64,000 nt of DNA from Arion vulgaris (lineage: Eukaryota; Mollusca; Gastropoda; Stylommatophora; Arionidae), in NCBI GenBank assembly GCA_020796225.1, contig CM036767.1, positions 10,465,927 to 10,529,926 on the forward strand. Direction: 5' to 3'. Positions 41,790-52,495 of the stretch are shown piece by piece. The number at the start of each line of letters is the position of its first letter. Positions within the stretch are counted from its first letter, which is position 1. Position numbers and translations under genes: made by a program. The notes under the pieces were generated by a model that ran no database searches, had not been told where the DNA came from, and saw only the letters and a program-made list of their open reading frames with translations.

Positions 41790-42250
41790 TATCTTCTTCT
41801 TCAGCTTTTTCTGGTCAGGCGCTTAATTTACTGTGGACAACAAACTGGGCTGTCAGCCACAGGTCTGTCAGGTTTCCTCAAAGTTTAGTTTTTAGGTCGA
41901 CTGAGTGTGGCCACATGTTGCTTCTCAGCTCACCCAGGAGAGGAAAGTCTTGCAAGACATAGCCCAGTGTCTGTTCCGCCTGCTGATGCAGGCAGAGAGC
42001 TGTTTGACTTATTCCTAGTCTATATAAGTGTTTGTTGAGTCTGCAATGTCCGGTACGTCGGTGAAGTATAATGACCTGGTCTGTCGAACGCAAGAAGACG
42101 GTCTGTTCTCTTAGGTCTTTGAGGAAGTCCTTTACATAATCCTATCCAGTGTTTGTCTTCCAGTCTACTGCAGATTTTCTCTGTATGAGGATTTTGACCT
42201 CCTGAATAGACAGGAGTTGGTAAATTTGATCTTTGGCACTATCCTCATTA
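41790..42250 (-). mobile_element. LINE C-terminal ORF and 3' UTR
   Basis: The minus-strand frame reads MRSTDQVIILHRRTGHCRLN, KHLYRLGISQTALCLHQQAE, then QTLGYVLQDFPLLGELRSNM and WPHSVDLKTKL. This is the 'LRTGHxRLNxHLxxxxxxxxxxC ... E ... H(Y)xLQxCP' tail of I/Jockey-clade LINEs. Cys in LQxCP is Phe here. The 3' UTR (41800-41880) matches 33140-33236 and ends in a CTT/GAA tail (41790-41800). Confidence 0.83.
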
Positions 42251-42394
42251 GATAAGACATGTCTCCATTATCAACTTCCAGTGGTCTTTTTTTGTGTCTA
42301 TTGATTGTCCGCTGTTTCTCTTTCACATAGGGCGTCCCTTTGTTGTGAGGTTAAGGGTCACTCTCGCTGCACCTCCCCCACCACCTTATGTGGA

Positions 42395-42895
42395 GCGATC
42401 GGCAATGTTTTCCACTTAATTCCTCATCTCAATGTAGTTGCGATCCGTGCTTAGTCCTATCGGGCACGAACGATAAAACGTATGTCATATCTTCAAATTG
42501 AGCTCGCTAAAAAAAAACACTTGAAGGTTTAAAATCAAATGAGTTGCATAAAAAAGCCGCTGTTCTGACAATATATATTACACTCGCCCGCGTGTCCAGC
42601 GTGTTCGTAGCGCGTTGGACTACGGGTGACTAGTAATCTGTAAGTGCGGGTTCAACTCCGCGGACTGACAGAAAAGCTACAAGTTCCCCAGATTTACGGT
42701 ATTCGTGGCACCGAGCCGAAGGGTTACGATGTCCATGACACCGAGCCGAAGAGATTTCAGCTCAAGTGCTTCTGGATCGGAAAGAAAAAAAAAAAAAAAT
42801 ATTACACTTTTTTCAAACTTGCATTTAGGACCCAGGCTGACATTACAGAGTTCATGCTCTGCCTTTGAGATCTACATGTGTAGAAAAGATCGTAA
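42395..42895 (+). repeat. SINE-3 split by SINE-1
   Basis: CCTCATCTCAATGTAGTTGC, CGGGCACGAACGATAAAACG, AAATTGAGCTCGC, then after the insert ACAGAGTTCATGCTCTGCC and TTTGAGATCTACATGTGT. Confidence 0.72.
42585..42798 (+). repeat. SINE-1, exact 10-bp TSD
   Basis: ATATTACACT at 42575-42584 and 42799-42808. Head CGCGTGTCCAGCGTGTTCG, GTGCGGGTTCAACTCCGCGG, body, GTGCTTCTGGATCGG and A tract. Confidence 0.95.
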
Positions 42896-42927
42896 CACAA
42901 ATCGTTATTCATATTATATGACCACAC

Positions 42928-43195
42928 CTGTGTTGCCGGGACCCGCTTTGAAGCAAATAACAGTACCACTGTGGCCTACAAGGCATGTCGTAAACGACTT
43001 TTTAGGAGCCTAGGAAGCTACCTACTAAATAAAAAGTGTCGCAAAAATCGGATGTGCTGGTCTACTTGTAGGCGCATAACTGGCACTGCATACAATCGCT
43101 CTTAGGCTCTGATCACATACAAATCATACTGAGGGGTTAACAAGTGATCGATATGAAGCGTTGATAGAAGAAAAGGAAGAAGAAGAAAAATTGAA
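42928..43195 (+). repeat. retroposon B
   Basis: TGTTGCCGGGACCCGCTTTG, GGCATGTCGTAAACGACTTT, CTACTTGTAGGCGCATAACT, GATCGATATGAAGCGTTG and a GAA-rich tail. Confidence 0.87.
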
Positions 43196-43481
43196 TTGCT
43201 CGCAAAAATCGGTCACGTCGTTTGAGAAACATTTCGGTTAAGTTCAAATGCAAGTTCAAATGCAAGTTCAAATGCACCGAAAGTAATGGTTTACTATTAC
43301 TAATCTGTTTGATTAATGTTTGTTGTTTCTGTGAGCGAATCTTAAACAGTACATTGTGGAGACCATTTAAAGGTGTCAGGATGACCCACTAAGTACGGAG
43401 TAGAGGCAGTGTACGTATATCGTGAGAACCGTTCAAGTATATGGTTAGAATCTTCTAGTTATGTCCTGAAGATCTTCGAAA

Positions 43482-43997
43482 TGTGACGTGAGAACATTTT
43501 CACGTGACGTGACAGAAGTCTAGATGTGACGTGACAGAAGTCTAGATGTGACGTGACGTGACAGAAGTCTAGATGTGACGTGACGTGACAGAAGTCTAGA
43601 TGTGACGTGACGTGACAGAAGTCTAGATGTGACGTGACAGAAGTCTAGATGTGGCGTGACAAAGTCTAGATGTAACGTGACAGAAGTCTAGATGTGACAT
43701 GACGTGACAGAAGACTAGATGTAACGTGACAGAAGTCTAGATGTGACGTGACAAAAGTCTAGATGTGACGTGACAAAAGTCTAGATGTGACGTGACATAA
43801 GTCTAGATGTGACGTGACGTGACAGAAGACTAGATGTAACGTGACAGAAGGCTAGATGTAACGTGACAGAAGTCTAGATGTAACGTGACAGAATTATAGA
43901 TGTAACGTGACAAAAGTCTAGATGTGACGTGACAAAAGTCTAGATGTGAGGTGACAGAAGTCTTGACGTGACGTGACAGAAGTCTAGAAGTGACGTG
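43482..43997. repeat. minisatellite TCTAGATGTGACGTGACAGAAG
   Basis: About 23 units of 22 bp, some with an extra GTGAC (27 bp). The unit includes the palindromes TCTAGA and ACGTGACGT. From 43196 to 43481 no feature, except AAGTTCAAATGC repeated three times at 43238-43280. Confidence 0.95.
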
Positions 43998-44149
43998 ATG
44001 AAGTAATGGTCCTCGAGTTATTCGTATGGGTAGATTTCTTACAACCAATAATGGCAGACACAAGTAGGTTGACAATGGAGGTTTCTGCGGCTACAGGCGG
44101 TAAATAGTTGACATCGTAACTCTATTGTAACGAAAAATAACTAAAGGAG

Positions 44150-44785
44150 TACGGGTAACGAAAAGAACTATATTTCGAAATAATGCCGTCGCGGTAACGA
44201 AAAATATTCAATGGCGGTTCAGGTAACGAAAAATATTTCAATGGCGGTCTGCAGTAACGAAAAATATTTCAATGGCGGTCTGCAGTAACGAAAAATATTT
44301 CAATGGCGGTCTGCGGTAACGAAAAATATTTCAATGGCGGTCTGCAGTAACGAAAAATATTTCAATGGCGGTCTGCGGTAACGAAAAATATTTCAATGGC
44401 GGTCTGCGGTAACGAAAAATATTTCAATGGCGGTCTGCGGTAACGAAAAATATTTCAATGGCGGTCTGCGGTAACGAAAATATTTCAATGGGTCTGCGTA
44501 ACAAATATTTCAATAGTGGTCTGCGTAACGAAAAAATTTCTGTTGCGTAGTATTTCAATCTGCAGTAACGAAAATATTTCAATGTGGTCTGCAGTAACGA
44601 AAAATATTTCAATGTGGTCTGCAGTAACGAAAAATATTTCAATAGTGGTCTGCGACGTGTAATCCGAAAAAATATTTCAATGGCGGTCTGCGGTGATCAA
44701 AAATATTTCAATAGTCGGTCTAGCGGTGATCACAAAATATTTCAATGGCGGTCTGCGGTAAGGTCTGCGGTAACGCAAAATGTTT
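44150..44785. repeat. 31-bp minisatellite TTTCAATGGCGGTCTGCGGTAA
   Basis: About 19 units of ATTTCAATGGCGGTCTGCGG + TAACGAAAAAT, decaying to both sides. 31 bp is not a codon multiple. From 44786 to 45176 nothing recognised. Confidence 0.95.
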
Positions 44786-45176
44786 AGAATCGCTGCTATA
44801 CTGACATATGTGTGTTCTCATTACGTAATATTGAGTGACAGTCTGTCAGAGCTGGTCATTAGAAGAAAACAGTTGTATCAATAGATCGTCAAGAGAACTG
44901 TCAACAAATCATAGTCACTAATTTTAGTCACTCTTCTGTTGCTCAGTACTGTTTACACATCACAAGTTTAAGCTTGGGAATCCATGAAGAAAACTTTTCA
45001 CATGGGAACTATGTACCTGTCCTAAAGTTTCTGATGTAGCACATCAAAGTTGACAAATTCACTCAATGAGCATGTCCGCGTTGGCTAATAATAAAAGTGT
45101 GATTCATTTCTTTTCCAGGCATTCCAAAAATATTTGAAAGGTTAGTCATTGAAGTGGTAGAAAGTCAGCATGGTGT

Positions 45177-45420
45177 CTTCATCTTCTTCTTCATTTTTTT
45201 TTTTTCTGTTCTGTATGCTTTCAACTCAGACGAAGTTCCATCTCTGAAACTGATTTTTGCGTGAAAATCCGTTTTCCAATTTCTTACAATGGCAGCAGCG
45301 TGCACATTGTAAATTACTTTACACTGGCAGCCGTGTGCTCAATGTACTCGTAATTAGTATTCCCTCGCCATACAGGCAGATTTTCTCCGACTTCAGAGGT
45401 ACTCACGTTATCGTCCTGAG
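45177..45420 (-). repeat. F4 retroposon, long copy
   Basis: CTTCATCTTCTTCTTC and T tract, CAACTCAGACGAAGTTCC, CTGATTTTTGCGTGAAAATC, GCCATACAGGCAGATTTTC, CCGACTTCAGAGGTACTC. Almost identical in reverse to 48800-49010. A tRNA-B-box-like GTAGGTTCGAACCCGAGC follows at 45448-45465. Confidence 0.8.
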
Positions 45421-45534
45421 TAAGACCAGGGACTCGAACAAATGCCGGACAGTAGGTTCGAACCCGAGCTATGAGGCGTCTCACAGCTAGCAGGCCGAGC
45501 TACTATCAACTACTCTAGACATTCCCCCTCTTCT

Positions 45535-45795
45535 TCTTCAAACGCTACATATCGATCACTTGTTAACCCCACTCTGTGTGATTTGTAAAGGGATCTAAGC
45601 GAAAGAGCGCGATTGTACGTTGTGCCAGTTATGCGCCTACAAGTAGGCCAGCACACCGATTTCTGTGATGATTTTTATTTACTAGGTAGCTTCCTAGGTC
45701 CGACATTAGACGTCTTATTAAGACATGCCTTGTAGCTCGCAGTGGTGCTATTCTTTACTTTACTTGCGGACCCCGACACCACACAGATAGGCTCG
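45535..45795 (-). repeat. retroposon B
   Basis: TTCTTCTTCAAACGCTACAT, CCAGTTATGCGCCTACAAGT, TTTACTAGGTAGCTTCCTAG, AAGACATGCCTTGTAGC, GGACCCCGACACCACACAG. Confidence 0.88.
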
Positions 45796-45884
45796 TATGT
45801 TGCTGGTGCCACATCAAGAATCGTGTTCCGACGGTCATAGAAAAATACAGGTCTAGCATCTATTTACCCTTTATACTCGTGGTA

Positions 45885-46310
45885 TCCCTGTGTGTTGCGG
45901 GCTCTAAGGGAACAAATAATAGTACCACTGCTACCTACAAGGCATGTTGTAAGAGGCGACTGTCACCCGCGTGCCCAGCGTGTTCGTAGCGCGTTGGACT
46001 ACGTGTGACTAGTCCTCTGTAAGTTCGGGTTCAACTCCGTGGACTGGCAGAAAAGCTACAGGTTCCCCAGAATTTACGGTGTTCGTGGCACCGAACCGAA
46101 GGCTTCAGTCATGTGCTACTGGACGAAGAAAGATGTAAAAGCGAAGAGCGATGTCAGGACTTAGCGAAGCTTCTCTAGTCAATAAAACCGTGCGAAAGTT
46201 CCGATGTCATGGCACTGGCCAGAGTGCGATCGTCTGGCACAGGAAACATGTCAATCACCGAGTGGTAAAGTGGATTATATGCACGTTGAAGAGAAGAGTT
46301 GAAGATATCC
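45885..46310 (+). repeat. retroposon B split by SINE-1
   Basis: B head and core at 45885-45961 (GCATGTTGTAAGAGGCGACT), then SINE-1, then a heavily diverged B 3' half at 46133-46310 (CGTGCGAAAGTTCCGATG, CACCGAGTGGTAAAG). Confidence 0.65.
45966..46132 (+). repeat. SINE-1, 3' decayed
   Basis: CGCGTGCCCAGCGTGTTCG, GTTCGGGTTCAACTCCGTGG, GGTGTTCGTGGCACCGAACC, GTGCTACTGGACG. Confidence 0.85.
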
Positions 46311-46447
46311 TGCACTAGCTGAAAATGTGAATGTCTCTTCGACTACCTGAGCCGAAGAATTAGGATGTAGACCCTGACATTGAGCCTGACCGAGCGCTGT
46401 CTTAGCGAATTTTGCGTGAAGACCTCGATACTTCTACCATTTCGCAC

Positions 46448-46825
46448 GTGGTTGCCGGTGCCCGGCTGCTCGATCAAGGACAAAAAAAGCCGCTACCAAA
46501 GATGTGTAAAGGCGACTGAGGACTTTCGAAGCGCATATGGCTCGTTATATCCTCTGTTGTGGTCAATTCGGGAGAGAAAATACAGGCCAGAATTTACGGG
46601 TTCGGTAGCACCGAGCCGAAGCTTTCAGCTCATGCTTCGGATCGGAAAAAAAAAGAGCGACTGAAGTAGGGACTTAGTAAGCTACTCTAGTAAATAAAGC
46701 GTGGCGAAATCCCTCTTGTAGGTGCATAACTGCACACGTACAATCGTCTTAGTCTCAGACAATACAAATCACACAGAGTGGTTAACAAGTGATTAATATG
46801 GAACGTTTGAAGAAGAAGAAGTAGA
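46448..46825 (+). repeat. second decayed B plus SINE-1 composite
   Basis: GTTGCCGGTGCCCGGCTGC, GTGTAAAGGCGACTGAGG, SINE-1 end at 46589-46652 (GGTTCGGTAGCACCGAGCC), then B 3' half: AGTAAGCTACTCTAGTAAAT, GTAGGTGCATAACTGC, GATTAATATGGAACG, GAAGAAGAAG. The arrangement mirrors 45885-46310, so the two may be an old duplication. Confidence 0.6.
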
Positions 46826-46856
46826 AGATACCTCGTACTATGAAAAATGAAATTTG

Positions 46857-47020
46857 TCTTCTTCTTCTTCTGCTTCGCTTGAATTCAGGCATTAGCCATG
46901 ACTGCCTGGTATGGCCTTCTACTATTTTTGGTGAAGACCTGCCTCTACATTTGACTGGTGTGCCCGGCATGCAGACGGATCTTCGCTGACTTCAAGTGTT
47001 TGTTTGTTAAACTCGGTATG
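46857..47020 (-). repeat. F4 retroposon copy
   Basis: CTTCTTCTTCTTCTGCTTCG, TTGAATTCAGGCATTAGCC, ATGACTGCCTGGTATGGCC, CCCGGCATGCAGACGGATC, TCGCTGACTTCAAGTG. Confidence 0.75.
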
Positions 47021-47029
47021 CTGTTGAAC

Positions 47030-47525
47030 CTTCTTTTCTTCTTCTTCTTCTTTTCTTCTTTTTTCTTCTTTTTCTTCTTCTTCTTCTTCTTCTTCTTCTT
47101 TTCTTCTTCTTCTTCTTCTTCTTCTTCTTCTTCTTCTCTTCTTCTACTTCTTCTTCTTCTTCTTCTTCTTCTTTCTTCTTCTTCTTCTTCTTCTTCTTCT
47201 TTTTTCTTCTTCTTCTTCTTCTTCTTCTTTTTCTTCTTCTTCTTCTTCTTCTTCTTTTCTTCTTCTTCTTCTTCTTTTCTTCTTCTTCTTTTCTTCTTCT
47301 TTTCTTCTTCTTCTTCTTTTCTTCTTCTTCTTCTTCTTCTTCTTCTCTTCTTCTTCTTCTTCTTCTTCTTCTTCTTTCTTCTTCTTCTTCTTCTTCTTCT
47401 TCTTCTTCTTCTTTTCTTCTTCTTTCTTCTTCTTCTTTTTCTTCTTTCTTCTTCTTCTTCTTCTTCTTCTTCTTCTTCTTCTTCTTCTTTCCTTTCACCT
47501 TCTGGTTTCTTTCTTCTTCTTCTTC
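47030..47525. repeat. (CTT)n / (GAA)n tract of 0.5 kb
   Basis: Nearly pure CTT repeats with T-run interruptions. It sits immediately before an F4 copy (47505-47690), whose GAA tail on the minus strand is its likely seed. Lys/Glu/Arg and Phe/Ser/Leu frames are artefacts. Confidence 0.97.
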
Positions 47526-47690
47526 CTATCGTTCTTTGCATGAACGTCCGACTCAGTCGCGATTCAGCTGTATGACCCTGGCGCTTCTAACTGATTTTGC
47601 GTGAAAGACTTCTTTCCTTATTATCAGTGTCCCTCGCATACAGGCACGGCTACGCCTTCTCCGACTTCAGAGGTGTTGGAAACCCTGATT
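47505..47690 (-). repeat. F4 retroposon copy
   Basis: TTCTTTGCATGAACGTCCG, CTGGCGCTTCTAACTGATTT, GCGTGAAAGACTTCTTTCC, CATACAGGCACGGCTACGCC, CTCCGACTTCAGAGGTGTTG. From 47691 to 48244 AT-rich and unassigned. Confidence 0.8.
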
Positions 47691-48244
47691 CTTGACATAG
47701 ATTTTGCTTTTTTAAAATTTAAGATGTACTTTTTTCTTATTAGGTCTTTGTAAATTGCTGTGTTTTTTGTTGTTTATTTGTACAGTCCATCCGCTCTGTG
47801 ATAAACAACACTAATGATCAACTTTCCATACCGTGTTTGACGACATCAGAACAAACAGCCGCGTAAACAAATTATCCGTTTGTAAATTATTTTCCATGCA
47901 AGCAAAACTATTTCTTGATAAATAACATTAAATTGTGTTTCTCAAATTAGCAAAAAAGATTCTCAAACAAATGGAGGTATAATTTCTTGCGTAACAGACT
48001 AATATTACGTTACAAAATACTGTAACATAGTTAGTATGGCTTTTGCGTTCAGATCAAAGAAAATGATAATAGGTGGAGTCTGAGCGTAGGCAACTATGAA
48101 GTAAGTATAGGGTGATCGTTGCCAGCAACATAAAGGTATTAGAAATAATTGAATACAACGCTGCAGGAAATTTGCGTTCATTTCTACGTTCTGCGATTAT
48201 AGCAGAGTATGATATACTGCGTTTTAGTGGGTTTTTAAAGGTGG

Positions 48245-48480
48245 TTATCTTCTTCTTCTGCGTTCTTCTTCATCCTTCGCCTCTAGGGAAGCATAGGTCC
48301 GCAACCAAGGTCTTCCAAGCTCGTCCATCCAAGGCCATCCTTTCCAGATCTCTCTACTCTCTTCCCATTTTCTTCTATTCCGTCTCCAACTCCAGTCTCC
48401 ATGTGTTCCTGGGTCTTCCCCTACTTCTATTGCCTGGGGGTTCCATCGGAAAGCCTGTCCAGAGTCAACTATAAACGTAT
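48245..48480 (-). mobile_element. LINE C-terminal ORF remnant
   Basis: The minus-strand translation reads PPGNRSRGRPRNTWRLELET, then RDLERMALDGRAWKTLVADL and CFPRGEG. This is the KRKRGRPRxTWRxxxExE ... AxDRxxWxxLVxxL tail of RTE-like LINE proteins, with an almost intact frame. It ends in GAA-rich codons. Confidence 0.83.
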
Positions 48481-48484
48481 CGGC

Positions 48485-49205
48485 CTTCGAACTCAGGTAA
48501 GAATATGGAAATCAGACCACAACTACACCACGTGACCTCGCTTTTCAGTATTGGTGTATATAGACGAATTCATTTTAAAATCAACACAAAATGCTAAATG
48601 GAAGTTATATTATGCAACAAGTTAAGTTTAACAATAAGGAATATCAATATTATTAATATTTTTCACATTAATCTGAAGAACTATTGCCAGAGTAAGTTTA
48701 TCAAATATCTGACCAGCCTTCTGAGTCTGGTCAGAGAATCCGCATGCTGGCCTAGTTTCAGAGCTACTGTCCTGATTTGTTCTGGAGTCCCAGTGGTCCT
48801 ACCTCAGCACTACTTTCTCTGAAGTCGGAGAAAATCTGCCTGTATGGCGAGGGAATACTAATTACGAGTACATTGAGCACACGGCTGCCAGTGTAAAGTA
48901 ATTTACAATGTGCACGCTGCTGCCATTGTAAGAAATTGGAAAAACGGATTTTCACGCAAAAATCAGTTTCAGAGATGAAACTTCGTCTGAGTTGAAAGCG
49001 GACGAAAGAAAAAAAAGAAAAAAAAAAGAAAAAAAATATTTTCACCAATAAATAATCATAGACTCACAGAACTGAGTAAAATTGCAAAAGAGCGCGCAGT
49101 GTTCTATCAAATATCTGTAATTTCCAGCCCCCTTTTCTGATCTAGGTCAGGAATCCGGGTCAGTTGTCTGGCCTAGTTATCTAGAGTTGGCTGTGGCCTG
49201 TCTTG
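48485..49205 (+). repeat. D1 dispersed repeat with nested insertion
   Basis: GAACTCAGGTAAGAATATGG, GACCACAACTACACCACGTG, GGTGTATATAGACGAATTCA, AATATTTTTCAC at 48656, interrupted, resuming at ATATTTTCACCAATAAATAA (49037). The insert includes the F4 copy at 48800-49010. Confidence 0.8.
48800..49030 (+). repeat. F4 retroposon with A-rich tail
   Basis: ACTTTCTCTGAAGTCGGAG, AAAATCTGCCTGTATGGCGA, GGATTTTCACGCAAAAATCA, GAGATGAAACTTCGTCTGAG, then an A/G-rich tail (GAAAGAAAAAAAAGAAAAAA). This is the best-defined 3' end of F4. Confidence 0.82.
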
Positions 49206-49244
49206 TGATGCTGCTAGGGAGTTTCCTCAGTGTGTATCCTATCC

Positions 49245-49390
49245 ATCGCCACCTTCTTCTGCGTTCGCCCGCTATGAGTCCAGACGTAGCCATGGCGTCT
49301 GGTGTGGCGCTTCAGTCTGATTTTTTGCGTGAAAGCCAGCTTACCGTTTTATTGGTTTCTCAGTGCTTGTCCGGGATGAAGTTTTGAAAT
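49245..49390 (-). repeat. F4 retroposon fragment
   Basis: CTTCTTCTGCGTTCGCCCGC, ATGAGTCCAGACGTAGCC, GGCGTCTGGTGTGGCGCTTC, GCGTGAAAGCCAGCTTACCG. Confidence 0.75.
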
Positions 49391-49444
49391 GTGTTAGAAT
49401 CTGTTATTTTGTAACACCTGCGCACATGAGTCTCTATACCAGCT

Positions 49445-49698
49445 AGTCTTCTTCTTTGAACGTTCCATATCGACCACTTGTTCAACCACTCTTTGTGGTT
49501 TGTATATAATCTGAGTCTAACAGCGATTGTACATTGAGCCAGGTATATAACCAGCATATCATATTTCGGTAACGCTTTTTATTTACTTACTAGTGTAGCT
49601 TTTCTAGGCATCTACCTCAGTCGCCTCTTACGACATGCCTTTAGGTCACAGTGTTAATATTCTTAGCTCCCTTGTGAGCCCGTCAACACACGGGCGGG
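49445..49698 (-). repeat. retroposon B
   Basis: CTTCTTCTTTGAACGTTCC, ATATCGACCACTTGTTCAAC, GCTTTTTATTTACTTACTAG, CTTACGACATGCCTTTAGG, CGTCAACACACGGGCGG. Confidence 0.86.
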
Positions 49699-49819
49699 TA
49701 TGGGATTAAAAGCTTCTTTAAGCCGAGACGCGCCCTTTCAACCTAAGACGAACCTTGTTTTGGTTATATTAGATCGTATAGGCCAACAAACATGAAAAAA
49801 AGGATTGACTCTTTTCGGA

Positions 49820-49985
49820 GAATTCAAATAGGCCAGCACATCCTATTTCTGTGAAGCTTTTTATTTACTAGGGTAGCTTCTCAAGTCACCTACCTCAGTC
49901 GTTTCTGACGAAAGCCTGTAGGTCGTAGTGTTACTATTCTTTGCTCACCTTGCGTACCCTGGCAACACATGGGCGATAGGGCAGT
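49820..49985 (-). repeat. retroposon B, 5' part
   Basis: ATAGGCCAGCACATCCTATT, TTTACTAGGGTAGCTTCTC, AAGCCTGTAGGTCGTAGTG, CCTGGCAACACATGGGCG. From 49986 to 50459 nothing recognised. Confidence 0.82.
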
Positions 49986-50459
49986 CTAACACTATCTACA
50001 CACCGTGTTACAAACAGAACAAAGATTGACTTCTGTAGTAATCCCCATACACACGTTTACAACCACAGTGTGCTCTCACTTTCATAAAGCTGGTTTGTAG
50101 TACTTCGTTATTAGCAATTGCTAATATTCCTGATAAAAAGCAATTACACTTTCGACCTTCGAACCGCGACCATCAATCTCGCAATCGACAGCTGATCTCC
50201 AGCAAAGTTTCAACTCAGATCAAAGAGCTGTCACTCAGCACAGCTAACAGCACGTCATACGTAAGCCCTCATTTGATGTTCAAGTTTGTATTCGTATGTA
50301 GAGAGACTGTATTCGATTATGTATGAATAGATTCGATATTGTTCTGTGTTTTTTCTCGGTCAATATATTTATACCTAATCGGGGATTCCCAAATTTTTTT
50401 CGGTTGAGACTTCTTAAAATGCGCAAAAATAAATTGTGTTCTTGAATTTCTATATCAAA

Positions 50460-51130
50460 GGCGGACACGTCAAAACAAAGCAATGTAGTTTTAATCATCA
50501 TCAGGTGCCGTCTCCACATCGAAGGTGGCTGCAATGAATCTCCAGCATCCTCTGTCTTTCGCCTTGGTGTTGTACACTGCCAGACTGTAACCTGTCCATT
50601 TCTTAAAGTTTCCCTCCCACTTATCTCTCCGTCTTCCTCTTGCTCTTCCCCCTCAACTTTTCCCTCTAGTAAATATTTTATCATGGTGTCATGTCTTTTT
50701 ATGTTCCCAAAATACTTTACTTGTCTGAATTTTATTTCTCTTAATAACTGTTTCTTCATGCCTAGTTTTTCTAAAACTTGTTTATTTGTCTGTTTTTCTG
50801 TCCATGAAACTCTGCCTATTCTTCTATATATCCACATCTCAAATGCATCAACTCTGTCTTCTAACTGCTTGTTCATTGTCCATGTTTCCGAGCCATACAT
50901 TAATATAGGATATATATATGGCACTTGATCATTCTAATTTTTAGCCTGTTTGTAATTTTACAAAATATAAAAACAATGACAATACATAGCAACCTTTCGA
51001 CCAAAGAACCTTTATCAAGCAAAGGATACAACAGAAGTGAAGAATTTCACTTCTTTCACAGCACAGAAAATATAGAATACACAATGAAACCTAACGGTCT
51101 AAAATGATAATCGACGACAAAAATGGGCAT
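50460..51130 (+). mobile_element. Penelope-like element split by a LINE
   Basis: Left arm at 50460-50494 (GGCGGACACGTCAAAACAAA, GCAATGTAGTTTTAA); continuation at 50945 (GTAATTTTACAAAATATAAA, AACAATGACAATACATAGC, CCTTTCGACCAAAGAACC, TTTATCAAGCAAAGGATAC). The arm is contiguous in other copies, so the antisense LINE between is an insertion. Confidence 0.78.
50495..50940 (-). mobile_element. LINE C-terminal RT ORF remnant
   Basis: The minus-strand frame of over 200 residues includes PILMYGSETWTMNKQLEDRV, FEMWIYRRIGRVSWTEKQTN, KQVLEKLGMKKQLL, RQVKYFGNIKRHDTMIKYLL and EGKVEGE. This is the LLYGSExW ... F(D)MWxxRRIxxxSWxxxxxN ... KxxxxGHxxR tail after the RT domain of RTE-like LINEs (family knowledge). 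The RGRR part is frameshifted. The 3' tail is ATGATGATTAA on minus. It is 5'-truncated, so not active. Confidence 0.9.
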
Positions 51131-51839
51131 TTCAAAGTGGAAACGTAAAACCTGAAAAAACGCCGCATCCATGAGGGCATGAGAGAGCTAAGGAGGAGGG
51201 ACACCTATATTGCAGGTAGATTTAACATCTAAATACAGCTGGATGTCCCTTTGATCTAGTATGTAATTTATATACTCATCCCTTTGATAATTTAGACTGA
51301 ATTCACATTACATTTTTAAAATGCAGTTTTCTCCCATTTGTAAATTTCATAAATGTGGGTAATGTACGTTTTCCACCGTGAAAGAAATCTTCAAGATATC
51401 AATATGAGATTAGACGCAGACATGCATCTATTAATATTGAAGGGACTTAGACAACAGAAAATGCACCTTTCTTAAGCGAATAAATTTATATGAATTTTTT
51501 AATGAACCAGTGGGTCCTATTTTGGGCTGTGAATTGGGTAGGTCTTATTCGTTGCACCCCCAGAGATCAGTTACATGTTACAGAACAATTTAAAGTTGTC
51601 AGGTACCTAGAATATTGGTATGTTTAGGCTGTGCAGTCAAAAAAAATTGCAATTGTTATTTATTTCACTCTTTTTGGAGACCGTACGACTTTGTTTACAA
51701 TCCAACATGGCTGCCGTTTCCATGACAACCCGATAATTTATTATTGCGAAAGATATATAAATTGTTATTTTAGACCACTCTAGTAGTAACTGCTATGTAT
51801 CACATAATTTTATTGAGAGATAAGAAAGTTGAAAAATCC

Positions 51840-51928
51840 TCTACCATAACCCTTAACATATACACATATAGAATATGGAGCATGAGAAGAGAAAGTACTA
51901 AGAAGCATGGGAATGTAGTGCGTTGTGT
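51840..51928 (+). repeat. Penelope-like right-end fragment
   Basis: CATATACACATATAGAATAT, GCATGAGAAGAGAAAGTACT, AAGAAGCATGGGAATGTAGT, GCGTTGTGTCC, as at 11868-11945. From 51131 to 51839 nothing else is recognised; this may be the diverged body of the same element. Confidence 0.65.
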
Positions 51929-51932
51929 CCAT

Positions 51933-52138
51933 GTACACGCCTGTGTGGCGCCGGAACCCGCTAGGAAGCAAAAATAGTACCACTTCGACTTACAATACAT
52001 GTCGTAATAGGCGACTAATGTAGGACTCAGGGAAGCTACCCTAGTAAATAAAAAGCATCGCAGAAATCGGATGTGCTGGCCTACTTGTAGGCGCATAACT
52101 GGCACAACGTAGAATCACTCTTAGGCTCAGATCGCATA
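51933..52138 (+). repeat. retroposon B
   Basis: TGTGTGGCGCCGGAACCCGC, CATGTCGTAATAGGCGACTA, GGGAAGCTACCCTAGTAAAT, CTACTTGTAGGCGCATAACT. The 3' end is lost at a LINE junction. Confidence 0.87.
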
Positions 52139-52139
52139 C

Positions 52140-52495
52140 TCTTTCTCTCTCTCGCCATCACCGCTTAGATTGATGTACCAGTCTACATTCATAACCCCAT
52201 AAATCTCATTCTTGGGAAAATCTGATTCATGTGAAAATCTGATTCATGTGGAAAATCTGATTCATGTGAAAATCTGATTCATGTGAAATTCTGATTCATG
52301 TGAAAATCTGATTCATGTGATAATCTGATTCATGCAGCTTTAGCATTTGTGTGTTTTACCTCACATCATTCAGCGCCATTTAGAGCTCTGGTGCTTATCA
52401 TTCGGCTATGTGCCCGGTTTTAGCCAGCGTTTACTGGGTTCGCTCTCCGTCAGCCTTTGGCTGTCCCAGCGGACCTGCAAAGGCAGAGGTTAGAT
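52140..52495 (-). mobile_element. LINE 3' fragment with internal 17-bp tandem
   Basis: CTCTCTCTCGCCATCACCGC, TAGATTGATGTACCAGTC, then eight copies of TCTGATTCATGTGAAAA (52213-52335), CAGCGCCATTTAGAGCTCTG, TTACTGGGTTCGCTCTCC. The 60690-60860 copy has the same flanks and only one such phrase, so the tandem arose inside this copy. Confidence 0.82.

Noticed and set aside
46945..47575. Lys/Glu/Arg-rich and Phe/Ser/Leu-rich frames of about 200 residues
   Set aside because: Pure (CTT)n/(GAA)n microsatellite.
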